64,000 nucleotides of DNA, from positions 15,124,501 to 15,188,500 of the forward strand of contig NC_003280.10 of NCBI RefSeq assembly GCF_000002985.6, in the 5' to 3' direction. Under the pieces are notes generated by a model. That model worked only from the letters and a program-made list of their open reading frames with translations, was not told the DNA's origin and did not search any database. Origin of the DNA: Caenorhabditis elegans. Taxonomy: Eukaryota > Nematoda > Chromadorea > Rhabditida > Rhabditidae. A program made the position numbers and the translations under genes. Positions 33,683-46,728 of the stretch are shown here, one piece after another. Each line of letters opens with the position of its first letter. The stretch's first letter is position 1.

Positions 33683-36600
33683 ATGCGAAAATTGGAACGA
33701 TTTTTCGACTGGTATGGGCAATTTGTGGCAAGGAAACCGTTCTTTTTTATTGTAAGATTTTCCGTAAATTTTTTGAAATTTTTTTCCCTCAAAAAAGCCC
33801 AAAAAACCCAAAAAAAACCCAAAAATTCGCAAAAATTTCAAAAAATAAATTTCTCAAAATAAATTGCAAGAATATAACCACATAAAAATTTCATGTTAAT
33901 ACGCTCAAGCCAAAGCCTAAGCCTACGCCTGGACCTAAGCCTAAGCCTAAACCTAAGCCTAAACCTATGCCTAAGCCTAAGCCTCAGCATAAGCCTTATC
34001 CTAAGCTTAGGCCTAAGCCTAAGCCTGAGCCTAAGCCTAAGTCTAAGAGTTAGCCTAAGATTAATGATCAGCATTAGCCTAAACCTAATCCTGGACCTAA
34101 GCCAAGCCCTAAGCCTAAGCCTAAGCCTGTGCCTAAAACTAAGCCTAGGAATAAGCCCAAACTATAACCTCATACAACTTTTCAGCTAATACCCTCATTA
34201 CTCACAATTCTCTCGACATATGGATTTCTATCATTTCACACTCAAGACGACATTTGGGACATTTATGCACCGACAAATGGTCTATCAAGAGTAGAAGAAG
34301 CCGGAATTAAGAGGTTCGAGTATGCATCGGGATCTCATCATCATCGAGTAAGTCTTTTTGAAACTGGTATCTGAACTAAAGAAAATTTTCAGATGCAAAT
34401 ATTGGTGTCCAAGAAGAATCGGGGCAACATTTTGACCAATGAAGCACTCGGTGAAGTTTCGCAGGCTCATAAGGTAAGAATTAGGTGACGAAATAGATTG
34501 CAGGCAGCCTACCTGCCTGCATACTTGCCTACTTACTTGCCTACCTACATGCCTACCTACAATAATTTCCAGTTTGTCGCTGACAACATCACTGCCTTCG
34601 ACGGAACCCGCCACATCGCCTACAAAAACTTGTGTGGAGTATACTGTAACGACAGTAACGCAGCAGTTCTCGCATTCCTCCAAGCCACTCTCAATGACAC
34701 TTCAAGAAGCTCTTTCAAGTTGACATTCCCAAATGCTGAAGCTCTTCAGAAGAAAATATTCGTCGGTTATTCCCTTGGAGATTTAAAGATTGAAAAGGGT
34801 TATGTGACAGAGGCCAAGATGGTTGTACTGCATTATATGGTGGATACATCGATTCCGAATGGGAGAGCTCTTGCCACTGACTTTGAGAATAAAGTTCGGG
34901 CATTCTTCGCGTCGATTTCCGACCTATCACATCATATCAAGTACTCAGTGCTTTCACGGACAAGGGAACTGGAGGAGCAAAGGTAGGAACTTAAACATTG
35001 AAAACCCAACCGATTTACCTAAAATTTTAAATTGCGGTTACTTTGATCAAAACACATCATGTCTAAATATCTGATCAAAAATTTTAAATTAAAATTAGGA
35101 ATTCCAGAGCCATCACAATTACCTCTCTACCCTTCCTTGGCCTAACAATCGTTGTGCTCACGTGTTTCATGTTGGTGACTCTTGTTCGATTCCCATTATA
35201 CACCAGTCAGCATTGGCAGGTAAGTTGCTCACAACGACTCTACTGAATTCAAAACGTTAATTTCTAGAAATAAAACTTACAACTCGGAATTAAAGCTGTC
35301 CAAATTTCCTTTTTTTTTGAGAGGGTTTTTACAATTTTCATTCTGCCTTGCATTTTCTCAGGTCCTAGAAAAATTTAGATGTTTAGGTATAGCGTAAGAC
35401 TAAGCCTAAGCCTATGCCCAAGCCAAATCCTAGACCTATGCCTAGGCCTAATCATATGCCTAAGCCTAAGCCTAAGCCACATCCTAAGCCTACTGATTCA
35501 GAGTATTGTTGGAGTCTTATCCCCCGGAATGGCTCTATGGACAACTACCGGTTTGCTATGGGGTATTGGGTACCCATTCAGTAACATTCTAACAGTTGTG
35601 CCATTTTTGGTGGTAACTATTGGAATTGATGATGCATTTTTGATTTTGGCCGGATGGAGACAGTCCACGTAAGTTTTGCTAGTCTGAAAGGCTTCGTCCC
35701 TCCGCTCAACAACATAATATTTTCAGAAAAGGAGAATCACTTGAAGTGCGACTAGGCCAGTCTGTAGCAATTTCTGGAGCCTCCGTGACAGTCACTTCAG
35801 TTACAGGTACCTTTCTCAAGCACCCCACACAATTCTAGACAAACCCTCCAATTTCAGATGTGGCCTGCTTTGCCACTGGCTTGTTCTCCAACATGCCAGT
35901 TGTACAGCTCTTCTGTCTATACACAACAGTTGCTCTAGCCATTGATTTTATATATCAGATGACCTTTTTCACGGCTTTAGTTGGCATTTTTGTGAGGAAA
36001 CAAGTGGATATTGAGAAGGAATTGGTGAAGAATGAGCCAAAAATCGAGAAAACTAAGGAAGAAGAAGGCGCTTCATCTTCGTCGTTGGCCTCACTTCTCA
36101 CATTTGTGCCGACGATTTCTCAGGAGGCTCATACCAGAAGTATTCTAGAGGTTTTCATCGATTTCTTGCATACTCCAGTGGCAAAACTTGCGGTGGTTTT
36201 GGCATTTATTGGGCATATTTTGGTGAGTCTTTCGGTTTGCCGATTTACCAGAAATGTTCAATTCCGGCAATTTGCCGGTTTGCCAATTTACAGGAAATTT
36301 TCTATTCCGGCAATTTGCCGAAATTGTTTAATTCATAGGATGCGCACAGTTTTGCCGATTGAAATTAAAAATGAAATTCTGAAATTTTCAACAAAAAAGT
36401 GCAATACCACAATTTGCCGAAAATTTCTGGAAATTTCCGTTTTTCGTGCAAACTCGGCAAATTGGCAACTTGCCGGAAGTTTCAATTTCGGCAATTTTCC
36501 GATTTGCCGGAAAAAATTGTTTCCGGCCCACTCCCGTGGTGCAACTGTCCAAAATAGATGTGTTAATCTTCGAACGAACTTCTCAATAAAAAAAAAACAA

Positions 36601-38972
36601 AATCATTAATTTTCTATCTAAAATTTCAATCTTTCCATCTACTTTTAGATCTGCCTTGCCCTCGTCTCTCATGTCAACACAAATTTTGACATGGAAAACC
36701 TGTATCTGGAAGACTCTCCGCTCACCGACATCTCCCGTCGCATGCAGAATTTCGTGTTGGGCGAGGCGTTTGTCGTAAACTTTGGGGTTTATCCGATGCC
36801 AGATTTTGATGATGAGCAAATTCGGTTGAAGTTTGAGGAGATGGTAAAGAGCCTGGAGACAATGCCAAAATATGGAGCAGGCAAGGAGAACACGAATTTG
36901 TGGATAAGAGAATATTCTAATGTAAGGGGGCTTTTGGAAATTTTGAAAGTTTCTCTAGCGAAGCTCTAGCTTCTCTATGAGAAATGTGCTCGAAAGTTGG
37001 AGAAATTCGCTAGAGAGGTTTTCCTGGTGTTGCCAATTTCAATTGGCAAAACCCTAGTGCCTAGAAAAATGGTTACTTTCATGTATAGCATAAGCCTAAG
37101 CCTAATCCGAAGCTCAAGCTAAAGCCTAATCCTAAGCCTAAGCCTAAGCCTAAGTCTCAGCAAAAATGAGATGTTTCTTTTCTTTTTTATTCTATTTCGA
37201 GAATTAATATTTTTTAATTTACGCAATCTTATTTGGATCTAGTTTCGTCAGAAAGCCTGTCTATAAAATTCTGAAATCTGATTTCCCAAGTTTTCCAAAA
37301 AAGTGTTGGGTCTCATTCTGTACAATTTTTCATAAGCTAAAAAATATTTGTTCTTCTCAATTTTAGGCAGTCGCCTTCTGGGGTGAAACTGAAGACTTCT
37401 GGCACAAAGAGGATATGGTTAACAACTATAGGGAATATGGAATGGACGAGAAATATGTCACTATGACAAATGACACGAATGGCGATGAAATTATCGATGG
37501 ATTCTTCTTCACAATTACCTATCGCAATTTCACCAATTTCCTGGAAGTCGAGTCGTTTTTGGAGGACCGTCGGGATATTTTGAAGAATTATTCGACCTAT
37601 TTCAAAGTATTTTCACATCATCCATTTGAAAAAGTTCCCACGGAAAGTGCAGCTTCAGCCCCATTCAACTTTATATCCACGTCAGGTAAAGAAACTCTAA
37701 AAATTATCGTTTTTTTTTCCGTACCAGAATATTAAAACTTCCAAATATTTGTTTTTTTCAGTATCCGCCGTCGTACTAATGTCCCTTCTAGTGTTGGTAT
37801 TTATCATGAATTTCGAGGCAATTATTTCTGTAGCAGTGTCAATTGTATCAATATGTCTCGGAATAGTTGTGTACCTCCATTTATGGAATGTGAATCTCGA
37901 TGCAGTTTCACTGATATCTATGCTAATGTCAATTGGATTTTCCGTGGACTATTCGGCTCATGTTTGCTATCACTACTTTGCTCATGTGCATGAGGATGTA
38001 AGGATTTTTCAGCTTAGTGTGAGGGTATCGTAGTGGTACTATAGTAGTACTGTATGACTACTGTAGGGGCACTGTAGGAGTAGTGTAGGAGTTCTTCTGT
38101 GGTACTGTGGGAGCACTGTAGTTCTGTAAAAAAATAGTTTCAAAAAACTTAATCTACAGTAGTCTAAAATACAGTAACCTGGGATTCCGTTTCTACGAGG
38201 AATCTCCGTTTCATAAAGAATCACAACACTAAAAGTTGTGTGTGGCTGACTTAAATTAGCTCTACAGTAATCCCATCAAGCTAAGCCACTTATTAAGACG
38301 CCCGAGCTACAGTACCCCTTACTGTACTGGCATTCTAGTCAAATACTATACTATAAAATTGAAACATGCATTAACCCTACAGTACCCTAATCTATGATCT
38401 TATTTTTAAACTATTGTACCATCACGTGGTGTCAGAGAGTCCCATTTCGGTTTGAAATACGTAGATCTACAAAAAATGCGGGAGTTGAGACGCAGAGATT
38501 TCAACTGATTTTCAACACATTTCTCTTGGCGAAATATCCCCGCATTTTTTTTGTAGATCAAACCGTAATGGGACAGCCCCACACGATGTTTACATACTTC
38601 ACACTACATCCACCATACCAAACAACCGTACCCCATTTTCAAACCAACTTCATATTTTTCTAGGAGCAACTCTGGAGATCACATAACTACGCCGAGACTC
38701 GTGACCGTCTTCTAAGCACCTTCCGCGGAGTCGCCTGGCCAGTAATGCAGTCCGGGCTCTCCACGATTCTTGGCATGTTCCCATTGATGTTTGTACGTGC
38801 GTATGTTGTAGCAGTATTCTGGAAGACTGTGATCCTGGTCGGTATACTTGGAATGCTTCATGCTCTCATTCTGTTGCCAGTAATATTCATTTTAACGCAT
38901 GACATTAAGCTCTTATTCCGACGGAAACGTGCAGTTGCTCCTACTCCGCATTCGATGGAATTGGCTTCATAG
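33683..38972 (+). CDS. ptr-20: Patched-related protein with sterol-sensing domain (860 aa)
   Basis: Twelve exons in phase: 33683-33751, 34186-34347, 34393-34473, 34573-34982, 35108-35219, 35502-35668, 35727-35806, 35858-36222, 36649-36921, 37367-37685, 37762-37997, 38664-38972. It starts MRKLERFFDWYG, then TM1 (~21-45), then the PTR-typical DDIWDIYAP and ASGSHHHR in a large extracellular loop. A block of membrane segments follows, with the sterol-sensing motif GIDDAFLIL near residue 320. A second extracellular loop and second membrane block carry GFSVDYSAH near 737, the RND-type charged helix. PTR proteins are multipass RND-family transporters acting in cuticle, osmotic and endocytic functions; the cargo here is unknown. 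The length fits the family. The symbol rests on my memory of Y53F4B gene order (PTR just before the GST run) and was not checked. Confidence 0.9.
33900..34170. repeat. TTAGGC-type array in PTR intron 1
   Basis: About 40 degenerate TAAGCC units (TTAGGC reverse-complement permutations). Similar arrays occur in PTR introns at 35395-35500 and 37085-37160. Confidence 0.85.
36225..36545. repeat. hAT-type CGGCAAA repeat in PTR intron 8
   Basis: Inverted TTTGCCG/CGGCAAA units with the core signature AGGATGCGCACAGTTTTGCCGATT, ending CCGGCCCACTCCCGTGG. Both termini are eroded. Confidence 0.7.
38421..38588. repeat. Inverted repeat in PTR intron 11
   Basis: GTCCCATTTCGGTTTGA...GTAGATCTACAAAAAATGCGG is answered by CCGCATTTTTTTTGTAGATC...GTAATGGGAC. 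Another copy of the family lies at 54113-54268. Confidence 0.8.
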
Positions 38973-39364
38973 AGCGTTTTGTTGTAGTTTGTATGTTTTT
39001 TTGAAAACCCAGGGTATTTTCTTTTCCATTGATTGTATTATCATCTAATACGGGTTGTTCACATCTCCATTGATTGTTTGATAACATGTTTGAAATAAAA
39101 TTTTCGTACTCAATAGTAAAACAGTACACAGCTCTATGTTTTAGGTTACATATGAGTATGAAATAAATGAAAAGAGTGGTTCGAAGCACTTGAGAATTAT
39201 CTTCGGTACTCAAGCAGCACTGTTACTGTAGCGAACAGAACTATGAAATTTTTAGAAAATTAAATTACACTAGTGAATTTATATTCCCACAATAATTTGA
39301 ATTTTTACAAGGAGATATTAAAACTATTTATTGTATTCAATTATCAAACAATTTACAACAAACT

Positions 39365-40043
39365 TTAGTACTGAGTATCTGGGCGAATCTCGACCCACTT
39401 CTTGATAGCTGGAATCGCATAGACCTTCTCCCGAAGAGCAACCAACTTTGGCTCTCCCGCTGGAGTGAATAACTGATTTTTGTCCAAAGTTGTGATGCAC
39501 TCCACAACTACAATATCGGCAAAAGTGAGCCCATCTCCAACCAAGAATCCTGACTTGCTCTTCTCCAGGATCCCATTGATGATTACGAAGAATGCATCTC
39601 TAGCCGGAACGACATCTGATTGCATGATCTTTGCAATCTCCTCAGCTGGCTTTCCAGCGGCATGTGCTTTTCCGACTTCTCTGAAGGATCCCATGAAATC
39701 CTTGAATTGGTCAACGATGGCATCTGCCCAAGCTTGCTCTTCCGGGGTTTTTCCAGCATATCCAAATTTATTGGCAAGATAGCGGATGATTGCAGCAGAT
39801 TGTGGAATTTCAAATCCATCGACGGATAGGACCGGGACTTGTCCGAGTGGAGTTTCTGAAATACTTACTTTGAGTTTAGTGTTTGCCACATATAAATGAC
39901 CTACTTTCTTTCAGCTTTTCCCATGTTCCATCTCCATGGGTCATACGGAAATCCTCAAATGGAACATCGGCAAGATGGAAGAGAATACGAGCAGCTTCTC
40001 CGTAGCCACGAGCGTTGAAATAGGTGAGTTTGTAGGAAGGCAT
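39365..40043 (-). CDS. Glutathione S-transferase 1 of cluster (209 aa)
   Basis: Exons 39905-40043 and 39365-39855; the 49-base intron splits codon 47. The N-terminal thioredoxin-fold domain has MPSYKLTYF with the catalytic Tyr8 that activates glutathione. PLGQVPVL carries the cis-Pro, and IPQSAAIIRYL the glutathione gamma-glutamyl contact (Gln-Ser). The helical C-terminal domain from ~80 has the N-capping box motif GFLVGDGLTFADI. It is a nematode (sigma-related) class cytosolic enzyme conjugating glutathione to electrophiles or reducing peroxides. First of nine tandem minus-strand genes; convergent with the PTR gene. By position in the cluster it may be gst-26 (unverified). Confidence 0.95.
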
Positions 40044-40439
40044 AGTGATCTGTCTGTTTTAAATATAGGTATGTGTGATAGTGTGATTCCGATATCAAAC
40101 AATTTTTCGAAATAGCATTGGAAAAATGCAGTCTTTCCGCATAGTCTTATCAAATATTTGACAGAAAAAGTCAAACCATGATTAATTTTTACAAAGTATT
40201 TCAGAGAAAAATAACAATTTAAGGTCAATTGTACAATTTTAAAAAATGTATCCTGGACCATAAAATTTTTTTAACTGTAAAATTGAACAGAACTGAGTTT
40301 AGCTTCAATCTAGATAGAAAAATAAAGTTAAAAATAGAATTAACACGTTCAGAATTAACGTATTTGAAAATAAAATGAGATTACATGAACATAACATAAC
40401 GATTTATTGAATTAATATATCAGCACATTTAAAACAAAC

Positions 40440-41169
40440 CTAGTTCAGGGTATCTGGACGAATCTCAACCCATTTCTTTATTGCTGGAATCGCATATACC
40501 TTCTCTCGAAGCGCGACCAATTTTGGTTGCTCCGATGCAGTGAAGAGCTGATGTTTGTCCAAAGTTGTGATGCATTCCACAATCACAATATCTGCGATGG
40601 TTAGACCATCTCCAACTAAAAATCCGGACTTGCTCTTCTCAAGGATCTTGTTGATTATCACAAAGAATGCATCTCTTGCCGGAACGAGATCTGACTGGAT
40701 GATCTTCCCGACCTCCTCGGCAGACTTTCCAGCAGCGCTTGCTTTTCCCACTTCTTTGATTGATACCATAAAATCCTTGTATTGATCGACGATAGCATCA
40801 GTCCAGGCTTGCTCCTCCGGGGTTTTTCCAGCATATCCGAATTGCTTGGCAAGGTAGCGGTTGATTGCAGCGGATTGTGGAATTTCAAATCCATCAACTG
40901 ATAAGACTGGGGCTTGTCCAAATGGAGTTTCTAAATAGAAACAAAAAATAATGTTCAATTTCTGTCTTGGCTACTTTATTTCAGTTTTTTTTAAATTTTA
41001 ATATGGCGTTTCAAGGTCGCTATTACTTACTGGCTTTGAGATTTTCCCATGTTCCATCTCCAATGGTCATTCGGAAATCTTCAAATGGAACATCGGCAAG
41101 ATGGAACAGAATACGAGCTGGTTCTCCATATCCACGCACGTTAAAATAGGTCAGCTTGTAGGATGGCAT
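40440..41169 (-). CDS. Glutathione S-transferase 2 of cluster (209 aa)
   Basis: Exons 41031-41169 and 40440-40930, same phase-1 split at codon 47; the intron is 100 bases. Motifs: MPSYKLTYF (Tyr8), PFGQAPVL, IPQSAAINRYL, GFLVGDGLTIADI. Closest to the first GST in sequence (GKASAAGKSAEE versus GKAHAAGKPAEE; both end KKWVEIRPDT). Small substitutions in otherwise conserved places (INRYLAKQF, TDAIVDQYKDFMVSI) suggest a functional but diverging duplicate. Possibly gst-27 by order (unverified). Confidence 0.95.
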
Positions 41170-41770
41170 TTTAGTTAAATGAAAACCACAACCAGACAGT
41201 TTTCTTGTGTGATTCTGCAAGCAAAATGATTGGGAAAAATTCCTCCGCAAAGTGTTATCAAACTGTCGTGGAGATCAATAAACCAAAAACCAAGAAATGG
41301 ATGGGGGGGGGGGGGGGGAGGTGGGAGAAGAGTCAATAAAAATTCGGACGGAGAGTCAATAAAATCCAAAATTCTACTTTAAGTTAAAATAAAAAATGTC
41401 GAACGAGGTAAAGTGCCCGCAATCCAATGAACGATAATCGAAGGAGTGGACATCATTCCGTTTTCTATTCGCCTCTTCCATGCACTTGCAATAAACAGAA
41501 CTTGCAAGTGTTTGGTAGAGAGGCGGTGAGAGGGCACGAACCTGTGGCAGTCGGAACGAGAGACCAACTCGTTATCCAGCAGGCCACGCGTGCACTTGGC
41601 AGAAACGGTGTTGTTGAGAATGATGTTGAGTGCGGGTTTTAGAGGAAGAAGGCAGCTGCGATTGAGAGGAAAATTGCAAATAAGAATGCAAATAGTGGTG
41701 CATTTTAAAAATTTATTCGAATTTGTAATTATATTACTTCATTGAACAAAATTTCAAGAAAATTTTCGAT
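41170..41770. other. Spacer between GST 2 and GST 3
   Basis: Includes a poly(G) run of about 15 at ~41305 and a GC-richer non-repetitive block (41400-41640) with no credible splice structure. Promoter of GST 2 lies at the left. Confidence 0.4.
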
Positions 41771-42892
41771 TTAGTACTGAGTATCTGGACGAGCCTCTAC
41801 CCACTTCCTGATAGCTGGAATTGCATAGACCTTCTCTCGAAGAGCAGCCAAGTTTGGTTGCTCCGAAGCAACAAACAATTGATTTTTCTCCAAAGTAGTA
41901 ATATTCTCAGAGATGACAATGTCCGCGAAGGTGATACTGTCGCCGACTAGGAATCCTGACTTGCTCTTTTCAAGAAGCCCATTGAGAATCTTAAAGTACG
42001 AATCTCTAGCTGGAATCACTACTTCAGAAGTGATCTTTGCAATTTCTTCCTGAGATTTTCCAGCGAAATGTGCCATGATACGTTCGCGGAATGATCCCAT
42101 GAAATCCTTGAACTGATCAACGATGGCATCTGCCCAAACCTGCTCTTCTGGGGTTTTTCCAGCATATCCGAATTTGTTGGCAAGGTAGCGGATTATTGCA
42201 GCAGATTGTGGGATATCAAATCCATCAACGGTCAGGTAAGGTACTTGACCAAATGGGGCGCCTGAAAAAATATATATATGTGAGTAAGTATTTGGAGCAT
42301 TCTAAAAATTTCAAAATTTTCAGAAATTTTCCAAAAAGCTCCAGAAGTTGTAAAAGTTTCTAGAAAAAAATTTTTAGATTAAAATTCGAATCCCATCCAA
42401 AACTTCATCGTGAAAAATAATGTTTTTTTTATTGTGAATTTCCCGCTAAAAAAGTTTCGAAACAATTACATATACATAGCCCTAAAACTATTTTATAAAA
42501 AAAATTGATTTTTCCGGCGAAATTTTTTAAATAATTTTTTGTTTTAATTTGGAATGCCTTTTTTACGAAAAATGATGCCTACAATTTTTTGAAAAAAATT
42601 TAACCCATCCAAGACCGTGTGCTCAGAAAATTTGGCTTTCCCATTATTGTCAGAACTTTTTTTAAAATTTGAATGCCATCCATAACTTCTTATCAAAATA
42701 TCGCGCTATAATAAGATAGGCAGGCAATCGGTAGGCCCCAAATCTCCACTAACCGTCTTTAAGCTTCTCCCATGTTCCATCTCCGTGTGTCATACGGAAG
42801 TCCTCGAATGGAACATCTGCCAAGTGGAAGAGGATACGTGCGGCCTCAGCGTATCCACGAGCATTGAAATAGGTGAGCTTGTAGGTAGGCAT
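41771..42892 (-). CDS. Glutathione S-transferase 3 of cluster (209 aa)
   Basis: Exons 42754-42892 and 41771-42261. The 492-base intron is much longer than in GST 1 and has GCAGGCAATCGG-type tract sequence. Start MPTYKLTYFNARGYAEAARI; the codon split by the intron gives Gly (KLKDGAPFGQ) where the others have Lys. PFGQVPYLTV has Tyr in place of the usual second Val. C-terminal GFLVGDSITFADI. All catalytic motifs are present. Possibly gst-28 by order (unverified). Confidence 0.94.
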
Positions 42893-44092
42893 TTTTGACA
42901 ACTTTTCTGTAATGAAGTAGTATTTATACGCAAAAAAGGAAAACTGGAACGCCGAAAATAATTGGACAACAAAATAATCGCATCAATTATTTTTCTGTAC
43001 AACTTTGCCAACCCTTTTTATACTATATGTTTACCGTCTATGTCTCTGCCTTCACGTGTGCTGGCAGTTGATGCTTGGTTGTGTTTGAACAATTTGAAAC
43101 GATTGATCTTTTGCCGTTTCCTGCCACTTTGGTTTTTGGTTGTGGTTTTTGGTTTTGTTGAAACTAGGACTTCAAAAGCCTGAGCCTGAGCCTGAGCCCA
43201 ATTTGACGGTTTGCCGATTTGCCAGAAGTTTTCAATTCCGGCAATTTGTAGATTTGCCGGGTTTTCGGAAAATTTAATTCCGCAATTTTCCGGTTTCCGA
43301 TTTGCCGGAGGTTTTTAATTCCGACAATTTGCAGATTTGCCGATTTGCCGAAAATTTCAATTCCGGCAATTTTCTGGTTTGCCGATTTGCCAGAAGTTTT
43401 CAATTCCGGCAATTTGTAGATTTGCCGGTTTCTCGGAAAATTTATTTCCGCAATTTTCCGGTTTCCGATTTGCCGGAGGTTTTTAATTCCGACAATTTGC
43501 AGATTTGCCGATTTGCCGAAAATTTCAATTCCGGCAATTTTCTGGTTTGCCGATTTGCCAGAAGTTTTCAATTCCGGCAATTTGTAGATTTGCCGGGTTT
43601 TCGGAAAATTTAATTCCGCAATTTTCCGGTTTCCGATTTGCCGGAGGTTTTTAATTCCGACAATTTGCAGATTTGCCGATTTGCCGAAAATTTCAATTCC
43701 GGCAATTTTCTGGTTTGCCGATTTGCCAGAAGTTTTCAATTCCGGCAATTTGTAGATTTGCCGGTTTCTCGGAAAATTTAATTCCGCAATTTTCCGGTTT
43801 CCGATTTGCCGGAGGTTTTTAATTCCGGCAATTTGCAGATTTGCCGATTTGCCGAAAATTTCAAGTCCGGCAATTTGCCAGTTTGCTGATTTGCTGGAAG
43901 TTTTCAATTCCGGCTATTTGCCTATTTGCCAGAAAAAATCGTTTTCCGCCCACCCCTGATTTGTGGTCTCGCCCGTTATTTGTCCGCGGTCCCCGCCAAA
44001 ATAAAATTGTTCTAATTGTAAGTATAAAAATAGTTGCATGAATATTTCTGAATTTATTTCAATTTATTCACAAAAGAAATCCAGAAACTAAA
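42893..44092. repeat. Spacer filled by CGGCAAA hAT-type repeat
   Basis: From ~43200 to 43968 a higher-order tandem array (period about 180 bases, roughly four copies) of TTTGCCGATTTGCCAGAAG-type units ends in TTTTCCGCCCACCCCTG, the hAT-type right terminus. The left terminus is lost. A long repetitive ORF here is an artefact. The promoter of GST 3 lies at the left. Confidence 0.75.
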
Positions 44093-45349
44093 TTAATAAA
44101 TAGTATCTGGTCGAATATCCACCCAGCTTTTGATTGCCGGAATTGCGTAGATCTTCTCCCTGAGAGCTGCCAATTTCGGGTGCTCCGATGCATCGAAAAA
44201 ATGAACTTTCTCCAGGTTGGTAAGACTTTCCACCACGACAATATCAGCAAATGTGAGCCCATCTCCAACGAGAAATCCTGACTTGCTCTTTTCAAGGAGG
44301 TTTGTGATGATTTCAAAATACGAATCTCTAGCAGGAATTGCAACTTCTGAGGCAACTTTGGCAATTTCCACATCCGATTTTCCAGCCTTTTGTGCAAGTT
44401 TAAACTCTCTAAATAGGCTCATGAAATCTTTGAATTGGTCCACAATAGCATCTGCCCAAGCCTGCTCCTCTGGAGTTTTTCCAGCGTATCCAAATTTATT
44501 GGCAAGGTAGCGAATAATTGCAGCAGATTGTGGAATTTCAAATCCATCCACATATAGAACTGGAACTTGGCCAAATGGAGTTTCTGGAAAAAATAAAATA
44601 GTTGGAAAATTTCAGATAAATATTTGTGATTGAAAATTTCTTGGGCCCGTTTTTTGACAAATACTTCAAATAGACTGTAAATTTTCAATAAGAAATTTTT
44701 GAACAAAAATTTAGGAAGAATTTCGTTTGATCTGAACAGTATACATTATTATTATTATTGAATACGTTTATTTAAACGTGAAAATAAGAGAAAAAAAAAG
44801 AGGAAAAATTATAAATTATAAATTATATTGAATATTGTGGAATAATACAGAAAAAGTGGGAACGGGTTGAGGCTTTGTTACATAACCTTATCATTTAATA
44901 ATGTGTCCAAAAAATAGGGATAAAGTCTGTGTCTGATGAACAAAAGTTAAGAATAACTGCTACATAACACTTTTAATGGCAAACGTCAACTTTCAGCACG
45001 ATTAGAATTTTTTTCAAATTTTCGACTAAAATAAATAGGATTTTCAAATTGAGCAAATCTTTTCCTACATTTATATAATAATTTTAACTTAAAAAAACCG
45101 ATTATCATACAACAATAGGAAGTTTTGTAATTTGAACGTTGGAAATCAAACAAGGTTTCAATATAATTTACCAATTTTGAAGTTCACCTCTAATTGTAAG
45201 AAAAACTCACTGTCTTTAAGCTTTTCCCATGTACCATCTCCATGTGGAAAACGATGATCATCAAATGGAACTCCCGCCAGATGAAAGAGGATTCGAGCTG
45301 GCTCAGCGTAGGCACGAACGTCAAAATAGGACAGTTTGTAGGTAGGCAT
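44093..45349 (-). CDS. Glutathione S-transferase 4 of cluster (209 aa)
   Basis: Exons 45211-45349 and 44093-44583; 627-base intron at the conserved position. Start MPTYKLSYFDVRAYAEPARI with Tyr8; PFGQVPVLYVDGFEIPQSAAII; C-terminal GFLVGDGLTFADIVVVESLTNLEK; ends RPDTIY. The stretch SLFREFKLAQKAGKSDVEIAK is the most diverged of the first five. Possibly gst-29 by order (unverified). Confidence 0.94.
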
Positions 45350-45865
45350 AATTGAACTCTTAAAAGCGAAAAGTTTTGGAAATCAGATTTGACTGTCTTC
45401 TTTAAAAATGAGAAATAAAACTAAATAAAGCACTTTCCAAACACATCTTTAAAAGAAAGTGGAAAATTCCATTATAAAGTTTTAATTCCATACTGTCAAC
45501 ACATTAATAAAAACGAAAGACGATAACAAAATGAACTTCTTGATTTCGATTTCTCGCTGAATGTAGTGTTAGTCGTCATTTCTTTCTTATTTTGTCAACA
45601 CTTGTATGTCGTATTTTATGGCCGATGTTTGGTTTCATATTGACAGTTTTCTAGAGGGCTTTGAAAATGTTGTTCAACAATACCCAATTAGTTGTTCAAA
45701 ACATAATTCGGGTGTGGTTTCAACACATTGACACCTTCTTTAGATTTATGAACCTTACTAATAGTATTGTTTTGTCTTGAAAGGATATATCTCGGTTTAT
45801 TTCAAAGACAATGATGAAAAATTAATTACAAAATAATAGAAAATGATATAACAAATATTTTGTTA

Positions 45866-46314
45866 GTTGGCAACAGGGGTGTGCGGCAAATCTCAGAATT
45901 TGCCGAGCTCGGCAAATTCGGCAAATCTATTTTTCCAATATTTGCCGAGCACGGCAAATTCGGCAAATTTGCCGTGCTTGACAAACTCGGAAAAATTTGA
46001 TATTTTTTGATGTTTTTTGTGAGCACCAAAACTACTGCATTCTTAACACACAACTGGTGTATGAATAAGTTCCGTGTGGTGTGTCTGCTTAAACATGAAA
46101 ATAACTCAATTTTGTGTCATTTTACCAAATTTTTGGCGCAAAAATCAACAGTTTTGGTCAAAATTGTCCTGCCAAATTTTTGACGTGTGCGGCAAATTTC
46201 GAAATTTGCCGAGCTCGGCAAATTCGGCAAATCTACTTTTTTGAAATTTGTCGAGCTCGGCAAACGGCAAACTCGGCAAATTCGGAAAATTTGCCGCACA
46301 CCCCTGGTTGGCAA
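45866..46314. mobile_element. hAT-type MITE, 433 bp, with 8-bp target duplication
   Basis: CAGGGGTGTGCGGCAAATC at 45874 and GATTTGCCG-like ...TTGCCGCACACCCCTG ending 46306, flanked by GTTGGCAA on both sides (45866-45873, 46307-46314). No transposase. The terminus and 8-bp duplication identify the hAT superfamily. Confidence 0.9.
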
Positions 46315-46728
46315 TCTTCTGATAGAATAACCGACAGCTGAGATATATGCTCTTAAAGTGAAACAACGAGGTGCAAAAAAACTTATAGAGGAAATTCGGT
46401 ATGTTACACAAAATTATTGTTTTAATATACTTTAAAATAAGGTAAGCTTGGACTACATTTCTACCGTGCCTGCCTACCGCCTATTTTTTTTCAATTTGGA
46501 GTGAACTACAACGTTTGATGTTTATATCGTGCTCTCTCTCTCCTTATTCCCTAATTTCAAATACTTTAGGCAGGCAGGCTGGAATTTTTGTGCAAGGCTC
46601 CCTAAAACAATTTCTGTTGGATTGATGTCTACCATGGGTATGAACAGTTATTTTTCGGAATATGAATATCAAAAATATTTTATTCGGTTAATAAGGATTA
46701 AAGAAACAATTCCAAAATCAGATCAAAT

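Noticed and set aside
33838-34189. Arg/Leu- or Ser/Leu-repeat ORFs on both strands
   Set aside because: Translations of the degenerate TTAGGC array in the PTR intron.
41379-41642. ORFs on both strands between GST 2 and GST 3
   Set aside because: No splice partners, no similarity to GST exons, and both strands open equally; likely chance.
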